64,000 nucleotides of DNA, taken from contig OX345637.1 of NCBI GenBank assembly GCA_947044365.1, forward strand, positions 7,391,701-7,455,700, given 5' to 3'. Shown here piece by piece: positions 32,236 through 55,355 of the stretch; position 1 is the first letter of the stretch; each line of letters opens with the position of its first letter. Below the pieces are notes generated by a model, which saw only the letters and a program-made list of their open reading frames with translations, did no database searches and was not told the DNA's origin. Source of the stretch: Petrosia ficiformis (Eukaryota > Porifera > Demospongiae > Haplosclerida > Petrosiidae). Both the position numbers and the translations under genes were made by a program.

Positions 32236-32803
32236 ATATTTACTGGCACATAGCTATGTATCTTAACTTGACCACACACGTACAATAAAACTGTATAGTT
32301 ATCAGAGAAAATATAACTATGCAGATCATGATAAACATATTTTACAGTGATCACAAATAATAATTCTATCCTTGTAATTATTATTGTCTAGTTCAAATTC
32401 AAAGGCAATAATTTCATTAGTGATGCAATATTTTAATTTCTTGATTAAATTGATTGAAACATACTGTAACAGCTAACAATTAATTATAATACAAAACCTA
32501 TCACTGAAAATTTCAAATTTGAATATAATGAAAAATTATAGGGTTGCTACTTGCTAGGAATATATTGTTTTCTAACAGAGTTAGATCATCTTATGATTGA
32601 ATGATTTAGCTCATTTTGGACAGACCACAGGTTTCATTTAAAGAGCAATGCCTTTCAAACGTGTACATAATTATTTCTACAGTAGGAATATGTTAACATT
32701 ACCGAGCAGTAGTTATTGCCAAGTTGTAATTATACCGAAATAAACAATGAAATATATCAAAAACTGTCACTACATCATATAAAAATTAATATACATAATT
32801 TGT

Positions 32804-35618
32804 TTATTTCAAATATAATTTCTTTCTTATGATGACTACGATCCATAGTGTAATAATGATTAGAAGAAACATCATTACTAACGCAAACAAACTGCTAAAT
32901 GTCACAGTCAATGTATCTTTGGAGAAGATAAGATAGCATTCATTTTTGCAAACAAATAATAGTAACTAACTTTGTTGTGATGAAGGTCTATTCTCAAAAG
33001 TAGGAAGAGAAGTACTAATTATAAGATCTGTAATTTTATTTTATTAGTATTAGTAATAATAAAACTAATAAATATTAATTTACCCAATGATTGAGATGTA
33101 GACACTTTCTCAATAATACCTATAAAAGAAATAATTATAGTTATTAACAACAGATGCTTACTGTAAATATTGATTTACCCAATGTTTGAGATGTAGACAC
33201 TTCCTCAATAAAAGAAATAATTATAGTTATTAACAACAGATGCTTACAGTAAATATTAATTTACCCAGAGATTGAGATGCAGACACTTTCTCAATAATAC
33301 CCATAAAAGACATAATTATAGTTATTAACAACAGATGCTTACTGTAATCCTAAATTATTTCAGTCCTGGTAATATACATAAGACATAAAGCTGTATGAAA
33401 TGATTGTGATGCAGTAGATATAATTATCATTGAATATATCTGACATGTATGTGTTTGATTTGCTACCGCAAAAAATGATGTATTAAGCATGGTTATATGA
33501 GTTTCATTCACAATTATAAAGTTTATTAAATAAATATTAACACTGTTGAATATGCTAAATTAGGATGATTAATGTATGCTACTGGTATATATATCTGAAG
33601 AATAATTATAACACATGTGTGTGTGTGTATTGTATTTTCAGATTTGTGTACTTTATTATGAAGACAAAACGTCATATTGGGAGACCAAATACATTTTCAT
33701 CACAATGCAAACAATGACAAACATATAATTTTGTTACCAATGTAACTACTGGAAATACACAACTAAGGCAGTGTACTACAAAATTAACAACTACACAACT
33801 GCAGATTATTTTACTATAATAATTATTATGAGCTGTGAAAATCATAACATACTTGATGTTGAGGTAATTTCATTTATAACAATCCTTTCCACTACAGCTG
33901 GTTTTACATTTATTAATCCATCTTTCTCCCAGTCATATACTGATATCTGATAGGTACCATTCTCTGATAGTGTTAAACATTCTTCAGCACTGTTATTAGC
34001 TTTTGGTATTTCCAATATTACATGATATAAAGTATTAATCTGTAATATTGAAGCTGTACATCCTTTTACTGTTGAGTGTAGAATAAATGTACAAGTCAAA
34101 CAGAGTTCAGATCCATTTAATGTATAATCCAATTCCTGTGTATCATATAAACCTTTAAAAAAGTATAGGTAATACCAAGCATTATGGATTAATCACAATT
34201 AATAATGTATCATTAACTTACTAAGAATAAATGGTTCTGAGATTGCTTGACCCAGTATACTATGAGATATAATAAAGATCTGATAGAATGTGTTGTTGTT
34301 CAAGAAAACAGGCCATTCAAATTGATAGATTCCATTGATATCATCAATATCCTTCCATAACATGAGACCTGATGACTGAGTGTCTCTTCCATTATCATCA
34401 ACTAGGAATACTTCAAGCTTGTTTGGTATATCATCAGCACACAGTGTACAATAGACCTGAATTGAAGGAAGCAGTGACGTAGCATCTCATGAACAAATAA
34501 TGTAGTTTATAATGGTTTGCATATAATAATTATTATACTGTTGTGGGCTTTTATGTTAATTAATGATTAGTTCATAATGTGAAAATCTTTCTAATACACG
34601 ATAATAGCCAAATTAAATCATACAAATGTAGCAAATGAAATCACTGAACAACATACCTCAAATCGAACGATTAAAATTGAATTGTTTTCGAATTCAGCAG
34701 TTAAGTTCGTTGCTTTTGCTGGAGTTTCTAATGGTGAAAAAAGAATATGGAATATAGACACACAATGCAAATAACCTATACCTGAAATGAGCACACTCCT
34801 ACTGTCAGTACAAGTTGAGACATTAGCTTCAACAGTTACAGTAATGTTGTATTGATTACAAGGATCAGGATTATTTATTGTATACTCATAATCACGATCA
34901 TAACATGGTAAATGTGTGGTATCCATTGAGTTATAAGAATCAATGATAATCAGAGTGAAGTTACAGTTGTTAGTTGAGGTATAAGCATCCCATGATATGA
35001 AGAGTGTGTTTGCATCAACTGAAAATACTTCTATATCATTCACTACTGGTGGATCACCTGAAGAAGTAAACAGATAATACATACATGTGTATCTTAAGTT
35101 GCACAGGATATAATACTGCTGTGGCAAATGCAAGCATATAAGTATATACTATAATTATTGCTTACCTTTTACAGTCAAATTCGCAATTCGACTCGTGACA
35201 TTTTGAAGTGGATAAGCTCCCAGAATCACACAATATATCTCACTGTTGTTGTTGAGACAATTACCAGCAACTGTCATGTAAGAATATTGAACATTACAAA
35301 ATAAGTAATATGGAGGATTATAATTATAGTATCCACTGAAATTCATTCCTCTTTTTTCTATTTCTGCTGATGTCATATTTTCAGTATTGACACCATTAAT
35401 AAACCAGTAGAGATATGAACCACTACCATAACAAGAGAAAGTAGCATCACTACCAACATCAACTGTTTCTGAACCATAGAAACTGGATAGATCTACATAA
35501 TAGGAAGAACTTGAAAAACATTGGTTTTCTCTAAACTATTACTATACATACATGCTGCATAACGACAAGATAATGAAGTAGGTACAACAGTCAATAGAAC
35601 AAGAATAATTCTGAGCAT
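32804..35618 (-). CDS. Receptor copy E: Ig/FN3 receptor without a cytoplasmic tail
   Basis: Exons: 35552-35618 (ATG 35618; MLRIILVLLTVVPTSLSC signal), 35166-35492 Ig (FYGSETVDVGSDATFSCYGS, YWFINGV, YCVILG), 34782-35057 FN3 (FISWDAYTSTNNCNF), 34657-34727 linker, 34222-34456 second FN3, 33853-34152 third domain (GSELCLTC, CLTLSENGTYQ, VYDWEKDG), optional 36-39-nt stalk exons near 33084-33122 and 33263-33300, 32971-33027 stalk, and a final TM segment 32804-32916 that reads LFALVMMFLLIIITLWIV then RKKLYLK and stops at 32804. All phases agree, and without optional exons the total is 1446 nt, 481 residues. The donor and tail exon of copies D and F are deleted. The result is a membrane protein with a 7-residue inside, or a gene newly broken at its 3' end. 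Confidence 0.65.
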
Positions 35619-35639
35619 ATAGTCTCCTGCATGATAATT

Positions 35640-35808
35640 CATTTCACTACGTAGCCCAGTCTCCTGCAAAACTATAATTACCGCACTACTATTATAGTAG
35701 AAAAACCTGGGAAGTGAACCATTGTCTCTCGTAGCCGACCCAGCTAGTCTCGTCCCAAAACTCCACCCCTTTTTTTTTAGATCGGATCGCGGACGGCTGC
35801 CCACACTC
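35640..35808. other. 5' flank of copy E with repeat fragments
   Basis: Contains ACTAGTCTCGTCCC-type fragments related to the TAGTC elements and a short A/T run. No gene seen. Confidence 0.4.
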
Positions 35809-36218
35809 TACCTACTATAGTCAGGCTGAGCCTGACCCTTGCTGGAGGAGGAGGGTCAGGACCGGAGCATACACGCGAGTTGTTCTTGCTGCAGAATTTC
35901 TGCAGTGACGTCACATAATGAAATTTCGTTATAACGCCCACTATAATTATATGGCTGACGAAAGTGCTTCAGAGAGGCTTGGGTATGTTTTGAAGGAAGA
36001 GCAAAGGAAAGTTGTGTCTAGTTTTGTTAGTAGTGAAGATGTATTTGGTATATTACCGACTGGGTATGGTAAATCATTGTGCTATACAACTCAGCCCCAC
36101 CTAAAGCCTTGCAAGCCCCACCTAAAGCCGTACAAGTTATAGAACAACTTGCGTGTATGCTCCGGTCCTGACCCTCATCCTCCAGCAAGGGGCAGGTTCC
36201 GCCTGACTATACCTACTA
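35809..36218. mobile_element. 392-bp TIR element with 9-bp target duplication and a captured RecQ-like segment
   Basis: The element 35818-36209 begins TAGTCAGGC and ends GCCTGACTA, with inverted arms of about 70 bp (CCTGACCCTTGCTGGAGGA pairs with TCCTCCAGCAAGGGGCAGG). It is flanked by the exact direct repeat TACCTACTA at 35809-35817 and 36210-36218. Only about 250 bases lie between the arms, and they encode the helicase fragment described separately. Terminal bases and duplication length match the elements at 2545 and 10242. Confidence 0.9.
35918..36142 (+). pseudogene. Truncated RecQ-type helicase fragment captured in a MITE
   Basis: The open frame reads MADESASERLGYVLKEEQRK and then VFGILPTGYGKSLCY, after which it degenerates into a repeated PHLKP motif and stops in the right arm. 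LKxEQ followed by LPTGYGKSLCY is the motif 0/Walker A (motif I) arrangement of RecQ-family helicases; motifs II-VI are absent. It has its own ATG at 35918 or 35951, but no real helicase can be made. It is a gene fragment carried by the element. Confidence 0.7.
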
Positions 36219-36413
36219 TGAGTATAGGCAAGTGCAAATCGAGGGGCCTGCAAAAGATTGGGGACACGGTGATGGCTACTGCGTTGTAGCTGCCAAGGGG
36301 AGGATGCAGGAGTGAGATGTTCCCCCTTTTCCACAAAGTGCAGAAGCTAATAAGTAATGCTCCCAAATGTTGGTTCAATTTATATAATTGACCACAGAGA
36401 ATTGTTTTAAGTT

Positions 36414-37460
36414 CACTGTAAAAAGTAATGGGTTACTTCAGTTGGTTACAGGAGTTTCTATTTTCCTCGATGCTGGTTTGTTTTTCCTGCTAGCTGACTA
36501 ACATTTACAAGTACTAGTTTTATTTGATCTTTGACTAGTATACAAAGTACATGTCATAATAAAGCATAGTAAAAAATTTAATGTATAATATTAGAGTACC
36601 TGTGGTGTATTATTATCATTCACGTGCTAACATGTGAACACAATAGATATTACATGCCCATTCCAGTATAATTATGTACATGAATCTGTACTTATAATAG
36701 CAAATAACCTCACTGTAAAAATGAATAGGTTATTTTAACCCTCATTTGGTTACATGAGTTTCAATTATGTAACCAAATGAGGGTTAAAATAACATGTTTT
36801 GATTTTGACCTACATGTATATTGACTAGTATATGCCATAATAAAGAATGGTACATACATGTGCTGACTTTTCAAATATCTGTGGCGTATATTACATTATT
36901 TGCTATTATAAGTACAACTTCATGTAATTATCTACTCTGCAACGACATCTGTTGTTTTCACAGGTGTTGGAATTGGAATACTAATAATACACCACTATAA
37001 TACTATGCTACGTATATACAGTATATATATAGCTACATCATATTAATTAACAAAAGCAATACAATGTACATGTACTTTAAACATGTAAATCCCATAATAA
37101 TTACATATATGTGTTGGCGTTTCAAATATCTGTGGAGTATATATCACATGTTTGCTATTACAAGTACAAATTCATGTGCATATTTATATTAATTAATTCC
37201 TCTGGAATGAGGTAGTAACATCTCTTGTTTTCACAAATAATACACCACAGGTTGTACCTACAGTACTATGCTATGTATATAGCTACATTGTATTAATATG
37301 TTTGTTACCATATACCTTGTTATATATGACATGTACTTTGTGCATGACTTGTAAATATTAGTTAGCAGGAAATATAAATCAGCATGAAGGAAAATATAAT
37401 TGCATTGAAACTCCTGTAACCAACTGAAGGTTAAAATAACCTATTACTTTTTACAGTGCT
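36414..37460. mobile_element. 1.05-kb nonautonomous element with TTTTACAGTG ends
   Basis: The left end CACTGTAAAAAGTAATGGGT with GTTGGTTACAGGAGTTTC is mirrored at 37411-37460 (GAAACTCCTGTAACCAAC ... ATTACTTTTTACAGTG). The interior is AT-rich and noncoding. A smaller foldback relative (ACTGTAAAAATGAATAGGTT and its complement) is nested at 36714-36800, and further single ends lie at 28834, 30297 and 37735. The right end is duplicated at 38863-38912 by the tandem duplication. Confidence 0.7.
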
Positions 37461-38819
37461 GTGATACATGTACAAATATTTGAGAGGTCTAGAGTAATTG
37501 GCGTAGTTATGTACATGAATTTGTACTTATAATAACAAATAACATTTAATGTGCAGATAATTGAGAAGTTAGCACATACACATAATTACCATGAGATTTA
37601 CATTTACATGGTTGAAGTACATTGTATTGTTTTTGTTACCATATACTAGTCAATATAGATGAAGAGTTACTACTTGTGTAATATCACTGTACTGTCACTA
37701 ATGTGGCATGCAGTGCTAGTTGTGCAACAACACTGTAAAATTTAATGGGTTATTTTAACCATTATTTTGGTTACATGAGTTCAATACAATAGTATAATAA
37801 TATGCCTCGGAGACTATATAATTATGAATAATACTGAATGTTTACAATGCATATAGCCTCTACCACTGAGACAGGCAAGTTAGGTTCCAAATTAATCCTC
37901 ACACCACTAATCACTCTAAGTAAATGGGTATATATGTCTAAGGTTGCCTGATCCCATCACTGTTAATGCAAGTATAATAAATTGTTATAAGGAGTGTAAT
38001 TTTGGTGCATTAATTGGAATCCATATAGTTTTCGATTCACAGAAAACTCCCCCCACTGTTAGTTAATCATCTCTGACTGAACGACTCGGTTCATTAATTA
38101 ATTTTAATTAATTTAATTAATATCCATGGTTGATCAGATACTCTATCGTCAAATGTCTTAGACATGATAATTGATTTAAAGCAATGTTAACTGGACAATT
38201 TTTAAAACATTGTGCATTGACATTTAAATTTTAATAGCTCATAATATTTGTGAGCACAGTAATGATTGTGAAGTTATATAAATTAAGGATACATAAAGCG
38301 ATTAAAAAATATATAAATGTCAGTTTATGTCACTATGTAATTTATCTATTATCTCTAGACAAAACGAACATTCTTGCACATTATACATTTGTTTTAATAA
38401 AATCATGTGTCACCTCCTATCAATGACCATGATAAATTATATACATGTAATATATTAGAAGTTGACATTTTCATACAGACCAGATGAAGGAGGAACATCT
38501 ATAGTGACCATTTCATAGGCATTTACTCTATCTCCAGTCTGACTTGTTATGGTTGGTTCACTTCGTTGTGATATTGGCTGCTGTACAGGCACACCTGAAG
38601 CAAACTTAACAGTTCCATATGCTGAGTTAGTGCTAATGGATATCCCGTGTTCATTAGAATTCTCATTAACACTTTCTGAATAGAAAGAGAAACAAAACAT
38701 AATTATGTTTATTAAATTATCACAGTTGTATGAAGTGTATATCTCTCATATTATACTAAGGTGCTTCCTTACGTTGATTTCTCAAATACAATTTCCTTCT
38801 TATAATGAGTATTATCCAT
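37367..38819. repeat. 1453-bp tandem duplication, distal copy
   Basis: The segment starting AGGAAATATAAATCAGC at 37367 is repeated head to tail at 38820. Every block I compared was identical, including two 246-bp open frames. The unit contains the end of the TTTTACAGTG element, the receptor 3' UTR and the complete tail exon of copy F. Confidence 0.95.
38455..38675 (-). pseudogene. Duplicate receptor tail exon (distal)
   Basis: Identical to the tail exon of copy F (39908-40128), with the same AG acceptor, YGTV, YEMV and YENV motifs and stop. It lies downstream of the proximal copy's stop and 3' UTR, so it could be used only by skipping the proximal exon; the product would be the same. Confidence 0.85.
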
Positions 38820-40272
38820 AGGAAATATAAATCAGCATGAAGGAAAATATAATTGCATTGAAACTCCTGTAACCAACTGAAGGTTAAAATAACCTATTAC
38901 TTTTTACAGTGCTGTGATACATGTACAAATATTTGAGAGGTCTAGAGTAATTGGCGTAGTTATGTACATGAATTTGTACTTATAATAACAAATAACATTT
39001 AATGTGCAGATAATTGAGAAGTTAGCACATACACATAATTACCATGAGATTTACATTTACATGGTTGAAGTACATTGTATTGTTTTTGTTACCATATACT
39101 AGTCAATATAGATGAAGAGTTACTACTTGTGTAATATCACTGTACTGTCACTAATGTGGCATGCAGTGCTAGTTGTGCAACAACACTGTAAAATTTAATG
39201 GGTTATTTTAACCATTATTTTGGTTACATGAGTTCAATACAATAGTATAATAATATGCCTCGGAGACTATATAATTATGAATAATACTGAATGTTTACAA
39301 TGCATATAGCCTCTACCACTGAGACAGGCAAGTTAGGTTCCAAATTAATCCTCACACCACTAATCACTCTAAGTAAATGGGTATATATGTCTAAGGTTGC
39401 CTGATCCCATCACTGTTAATGCAAGTATAATAAATTGTTATAAGGAGTGTAATTTTGGTGCATTAATTGGAATCCATATAGTTTTCGATTCACAGAAAAC
39501 TCCCCCCACTGTTAGTTAATCATCTCTGACTGAACGACTCGGTTCATTAATTAATTTTAATTAATTTAATTAATATCCATGGTTGATCAGATACTCTATC
39601 GTCAAATGTCTTAGACATGATAATTGATTTAAAGCAATGTTAACTGGACAATTTTTAAAACATTGTGCATTGACATTTAAATTTTAATAGCTCATAATAT
39701 TTGTGAGCACAGTAATGATTGTGAAGTTATATAAATTAAGGATACATAAAGCGATTAAAAAATATATAAATGTCAGTTTATGTCACTATGTAATTTATCT
39801 ATTATCTCTAGACAAAACGAACATTCTTGCACATTATACATTTGTTTTAATAAAATCATGTGTCACCTCCTATCAATGACCATGATAAATTATATACATG
39901 TAATATATTAGAAGTTGACATTTTCATACAGACCAGATGAAGGAGGAACATCTATAGTGACCATTTCATAGGCATTTACTCTATCTCCAGTCTGACTTGT
40001 TATGGTTGGTTCACTTCGTTGTGATATTGGCTGCTGTACAGGCACACCTGAAGCAAACTTAACAGTTCCATATGCTGAGTTAGTGCTAATGGATATCCCG
40101 TGTTCATTAGAATTCTCATTAACACTTTCTGAATAGAAAGAGAAACAAAACATAATTATGTTTATTAAATTATCACAGTTGTATGAAGTGTATATCTCTC
40201 ATATTATACTAAGGTGCTTCCTTACGTTGATTTCTCAAATACAATTTCCTTCTTATAATGAGTATTATCCAT
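38820..40272. repeat. 1453-bp tandem duplication, proximal copy
   Basis: Second unit of the tandem duplication. It ends at ATTATCCATA inside the TM exon of copy F, where the first unit returns to AGGAAATATA. The breakpoint therefore cuts the TM exon: the distal unit has only its last codons. Confidence 0.95.
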
Positions 40273-43217
40273 AGTGTAATTATAATTAGAAGAAACAACA
40301 CTGCTAATGCAAATAAACTTCCAAATGCAACTGTCAATGTATCTTTGGAGAATATACATCATTTATAGATTGTGATGCAAACAAATAATGGTAAGTTGGT
40401 AGCTAACTTTGTTCAGGTGAAAGTCTTTTCTCAGAAGTGGTCAGGGAAGTGCTTGCAAGATCTGTAACATTATTTTATATACAGTATACTAGTAATATTA
40501 CAACTAAGAAATACTAATTTACCCAATGATTGTGTATAGACTGATTGTGATGCAGACACACTCTGGATTATAACTATATATATATACAATTTAATAATAA
40601 TTACTAATTCACTGCAGACTCCATCTGTAAATTAAAATTATTTCTAAAAAAAATACTTTACCAAATGATTGTGATGCAGACACACTCTTGATTATATCCA
40701 CTATAGAGTAATTATATAATTATTAGTGACTATATGATAATTAGATATGAAACAACAACATACTTTTGAATGTTGAAGGAACTTTATTTACAATAATCCT
40801 TTCCACTACAGCTGGTTTTATACTTATTACTCCATCTTTCTGCCAGTCATATACTGATATCCGATAAGTACCATTCTCTGATAGTGTTAAACATTCTTTA
40901 GCACTGTTATCAGCTCTTGGTATTTGCAATATTACATGATATGAAGTACTGGGCAGTAAAATTGAAGCTGTACATCCTTTTACTGTTGAATGTAGAACAA
41001 ATCTACAAGTCAAACAGAGTTCAGATCCATTTAATGTATAAACCAATTCCTGTGTATCATATGTACCTTCAATTGAAAGATATAGGTAATATCGTGATGG
41101 ATTAATAATGTATCAACTTACTCAGGATAAATGGTTCTGAGATTGCTTGACCCAGTATACTATGAGATATAATAAAGATCTGATAGAATGTGTTGTTGTT
41201 CAAGAGTACATGCCATTGAATTTCATTGATTCCGTTGATCTCATCAATTTCCTCCCATAACATGAGACCTGATGACTGAGTGTATCTTCTATTATAATCA
41301 ACAAGGAATAATTCCAGTTTGTTTGGTATATCAGAAACACAAAGTGTACTATAGACCTGAAGCAACAATGTTGTATCTCATAAGTAGCTTAAATTGATTA
41401 GAGCATCGAGAAAATTAATGAATCATGCATGGTGTGCATAATTATGTTGTTTGCATGTCTTGAATCATTGATAATAGATCTATCTGGTCATGATTGATTT
41501 CAACATAATTATGAAGAATTCAGTTAAAAATACAAAATTAATGTCTTTCTAATGCATGCTAATAACCAAATGACAAAAATCGCAAAGTGTCTTACCTCAA
41601 ACTGAACAAATAAAGTTGAATTGTTTTCAATTTTAGCAGTTAAATTCTTTGCTTTTGCCGGAGTTTCTAACAATTAATAAAAATTATATTTTATTATAAT
41701 ACATATATTTAATTACTTATGTTGTAATTGTATATACCTGAAATTAGCACACTGTGACTGCTAATACAAGTTGAGACATTAGTTTGAACAGTCAGAGTAA
41801 TGTTATATTGATTACAGGGATCAGGATTATTTATTGTATACTCATAAGTATGATCACAACATGGTAAATGTATGACATCCATTGAGTTATAAGAATCATT
41901 GATATTCAGAATGAAAGTACAGTTGTTAGTTGAGGTATACACATCCCATGATATGAAGAGAATATTAGTATCAACTGAAAATATCTCTAGATCATTCACC
42001 ACAGTTGGATCACCTGTAGTAATAAACAATTTAAAAGGTAATATAAGTAATAGTTATAACACCCCTAGGAGGGCTGTATCTGATTTACAGTCACCAATCC
42101 CAAGGGCGCGTAGCACCTGAGGGGGAGGTGACTGTAAATCAGATACTGCCCAACTAGGCATGTTATAAGTAATTTGTGTAATGACACACATCAAAGTTAC
42201 TAAGCATTTCCCATAGAAACGAAGTGACGTCATTGAAGAAACCACAAATGCACGTTTCACTATACCTCTCAATCCTCTGATTTCAGGCAGCTTCGAAAAT
42301 CTAGTACTGCTCTCAAAGACTCAAACGGCGAAATTTATATCTCAAGAGACTGTGTGTATGTATGTTTCTAAAGAATTGCTACTTGTGTTCATTGTAAACT
42401 TTCATTCATTTCAAGAAATGAATGTTTGATAATTTTTTGATTGAAAAAGAATTGTAGCACGTTTGTGTGCAAGTTGTATCACACATGTAGGCAATTTATC
42501 GATCAGTTGTGGGCATATTATAAAACACTTGTGGGTATATGCATTTCCAGTGAATTTAAATCCTGTGCGGTGTCTTTGATGTGCGTCATTACTGACACAA
42601 TTATAATTATGTACATGTGGATCTTATAAATCATGCCCACCAAAGTGGTAACTACTAGTGCAACAGGAAGGAATTTGCTGTGGCACTAGCTGTATATTAG
42701 CCATCACATGATATAATTCTACTGATATACATTTCAGTTATTATTTACCATTTAGAGTCAAATTTGCAACTGGACTCGTTGCATTTCCACCCGAAGGAGG
42801 TGGATAAGATCCCAGAATCACACAATATATCTCACTGTTGTTATTGAGACAATTACCAGCAACTGTCATGTAAGAATATTGAATATCCCAACCATAGTAA
42901 TATGGAGGATAATAATTATAATATCCACTGAAACTCAATCCTCTTTCCTCTATTTCTTCTACTGTCATGTTTTCAGTATTGACACCATTAATAAACCAAT
43001 AGAGATACGAACCAAGTCCTTCACAATGGAATGTAGCATTACTACCAACATCAACCGCTACTGAACCATAGAAACTGGATATATCTGTATGTTAGAAAAA
43101 ATGTAAATAGCAGCTTGTATCTTAATTATTATTAATTTTAAACGTACATCCAGAATGAAAAGATAATGAAGTAGGTACAACACTCATAAGAACAAGAACA
43201 ATTCCAAGTACCTTCAT
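39908..43217 (-). CDS. Receptor copy F: complete Ig/FN3 receptor with tyrosine-motif tail, 590 residues
   Basis: Eleven exons with consistent phases total 1773 nt: 43148-43217 signal (ATG 43217, MKVLGIVLVLMSVVPTSLSF), 42749-43084 Ig (residues 24-135; ATFHCEG, YWFINGV, YCVILG), 41738-42013 FN3 (136-227; LFISWDVYTS, YEYTINNPDPCNQYNI), 41596-41666 linker, 41122-41356 second FN3 (252-329; SSGLMLWEE, FYQIFIISHSILGQA), 40764-41066 third domain (330-430; GSELCLTC, VKGCTASI, CLTLSENGTY, VYDWQKDG), stalk exons 40662-40700, 40523-40573 and 40408-40461 (Ser/Thr-rich, all multiples of three), 40226-40342 TM (LFALAVLFLLIIITLWII, then RRKLYLR) and 39908-40128 tail. Tail motifs: SAYGTV (Tyr537, fits the ITIM consensus), NAYEMV (Tyr571) and LYENV (Tyr585, a YxN Grb2-type SH2 site). 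A plausible sponge cell-recognition receptor; ligand and pathway are unknown. Confidence 0.82.
42055..42172. mobile_element. 118-bp MITE in the Ig-FN3 intron of copy F
   Basis: TATAACACCCCTAGGAGGGC at the left and GCCCAACTAGGCATGTTATA at the right are imperfect inverted ends. GTATCTGATTTACAGTCACC and its complement form a perfect 20-bp inner stem. Confidence 0.85.
42173..42740. other. Rest of the intron between Ig and first FN3 exons of copy F
   Basis: No gene; several short frames without homology. Contains CACTTGTGTTCATTG-type unique sequence only. Confidence 0.4.
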
Positions 43218-43324
43218 TTCTCCGCTTTCAATTTACCCACACCCCACAACTATAAGCCTAGCCTATTCACGCTGAGTCGCCAAGTCAACAGCGGAAAAAT
43301 TGCATCGGAATATGAATAAAATAA

Positions 43325-43470
43325 TTCTCCATCCCTGTAAGGGTTCTAGGAAGTGAAACTAAAGATTATATCATAATGATTTTTATAATAAATTCTGTAG
43401 TTTATCAACATCCACAGATGTACACACTTATAGGTGCATGAACTTTCTCAGGAATGAAAATGAAACACTG
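43325..43470 (-). pseudogene. Relic of the V-ATPase last exon start and intron
   Basis: The plus-strand CTCCATCCCTGTAAGGGTTCTAG at about 43329 mirrors CTCCATCACTATAAGGGTTCTAG at 43815, the acceptor and first codons (NPYSDGE) of the real last exon. The following bases to about 43470 (TGCATGAACTTTCTCA) match the adjoining intron at 43925. A small local duplication lying between receptor F and the gene. Confidence 0.6.
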
Positions 43471-43474
43471 CATT

Positions 43475-43740
43475 AGTCTGACAAGCCAGACCCTTGTGGA
43501 AAGAGGGTCTGGGTTGGCAGACATATCCTTTGCAAAGTGAAGTATATTTTAACAATCACAACCTTAAAATGCTCCCAAGTTTCATCCCGACCACTTACTT
43601 CACCCTATGAATTCATTATAAAAATTAAATTATTCAGCGCGTAACTTCACTCACATAACTATACACAAAAAAATTACAAGCCACCAAAATAAACAGAAAA
43701 TGATACTAATTTTAATAAGTTTAATTGGTTCATATTTATG
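43475..43740. other. Intergenic between receptor F and the V-ATPase stop
   Basis: Contains a short hairpin (CCAGACCCTTGTGGAAAGAGG, then GTCTGG, at 43489-43513) of the same GAGCCAGACCC type as the 10242 element; otherwise the 3' flank of the V-ATPase gene. Confidence 0.5.
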
Positions 43741-43742
43741 AT

Positions 43743-55355
<11,613 letters not shown>

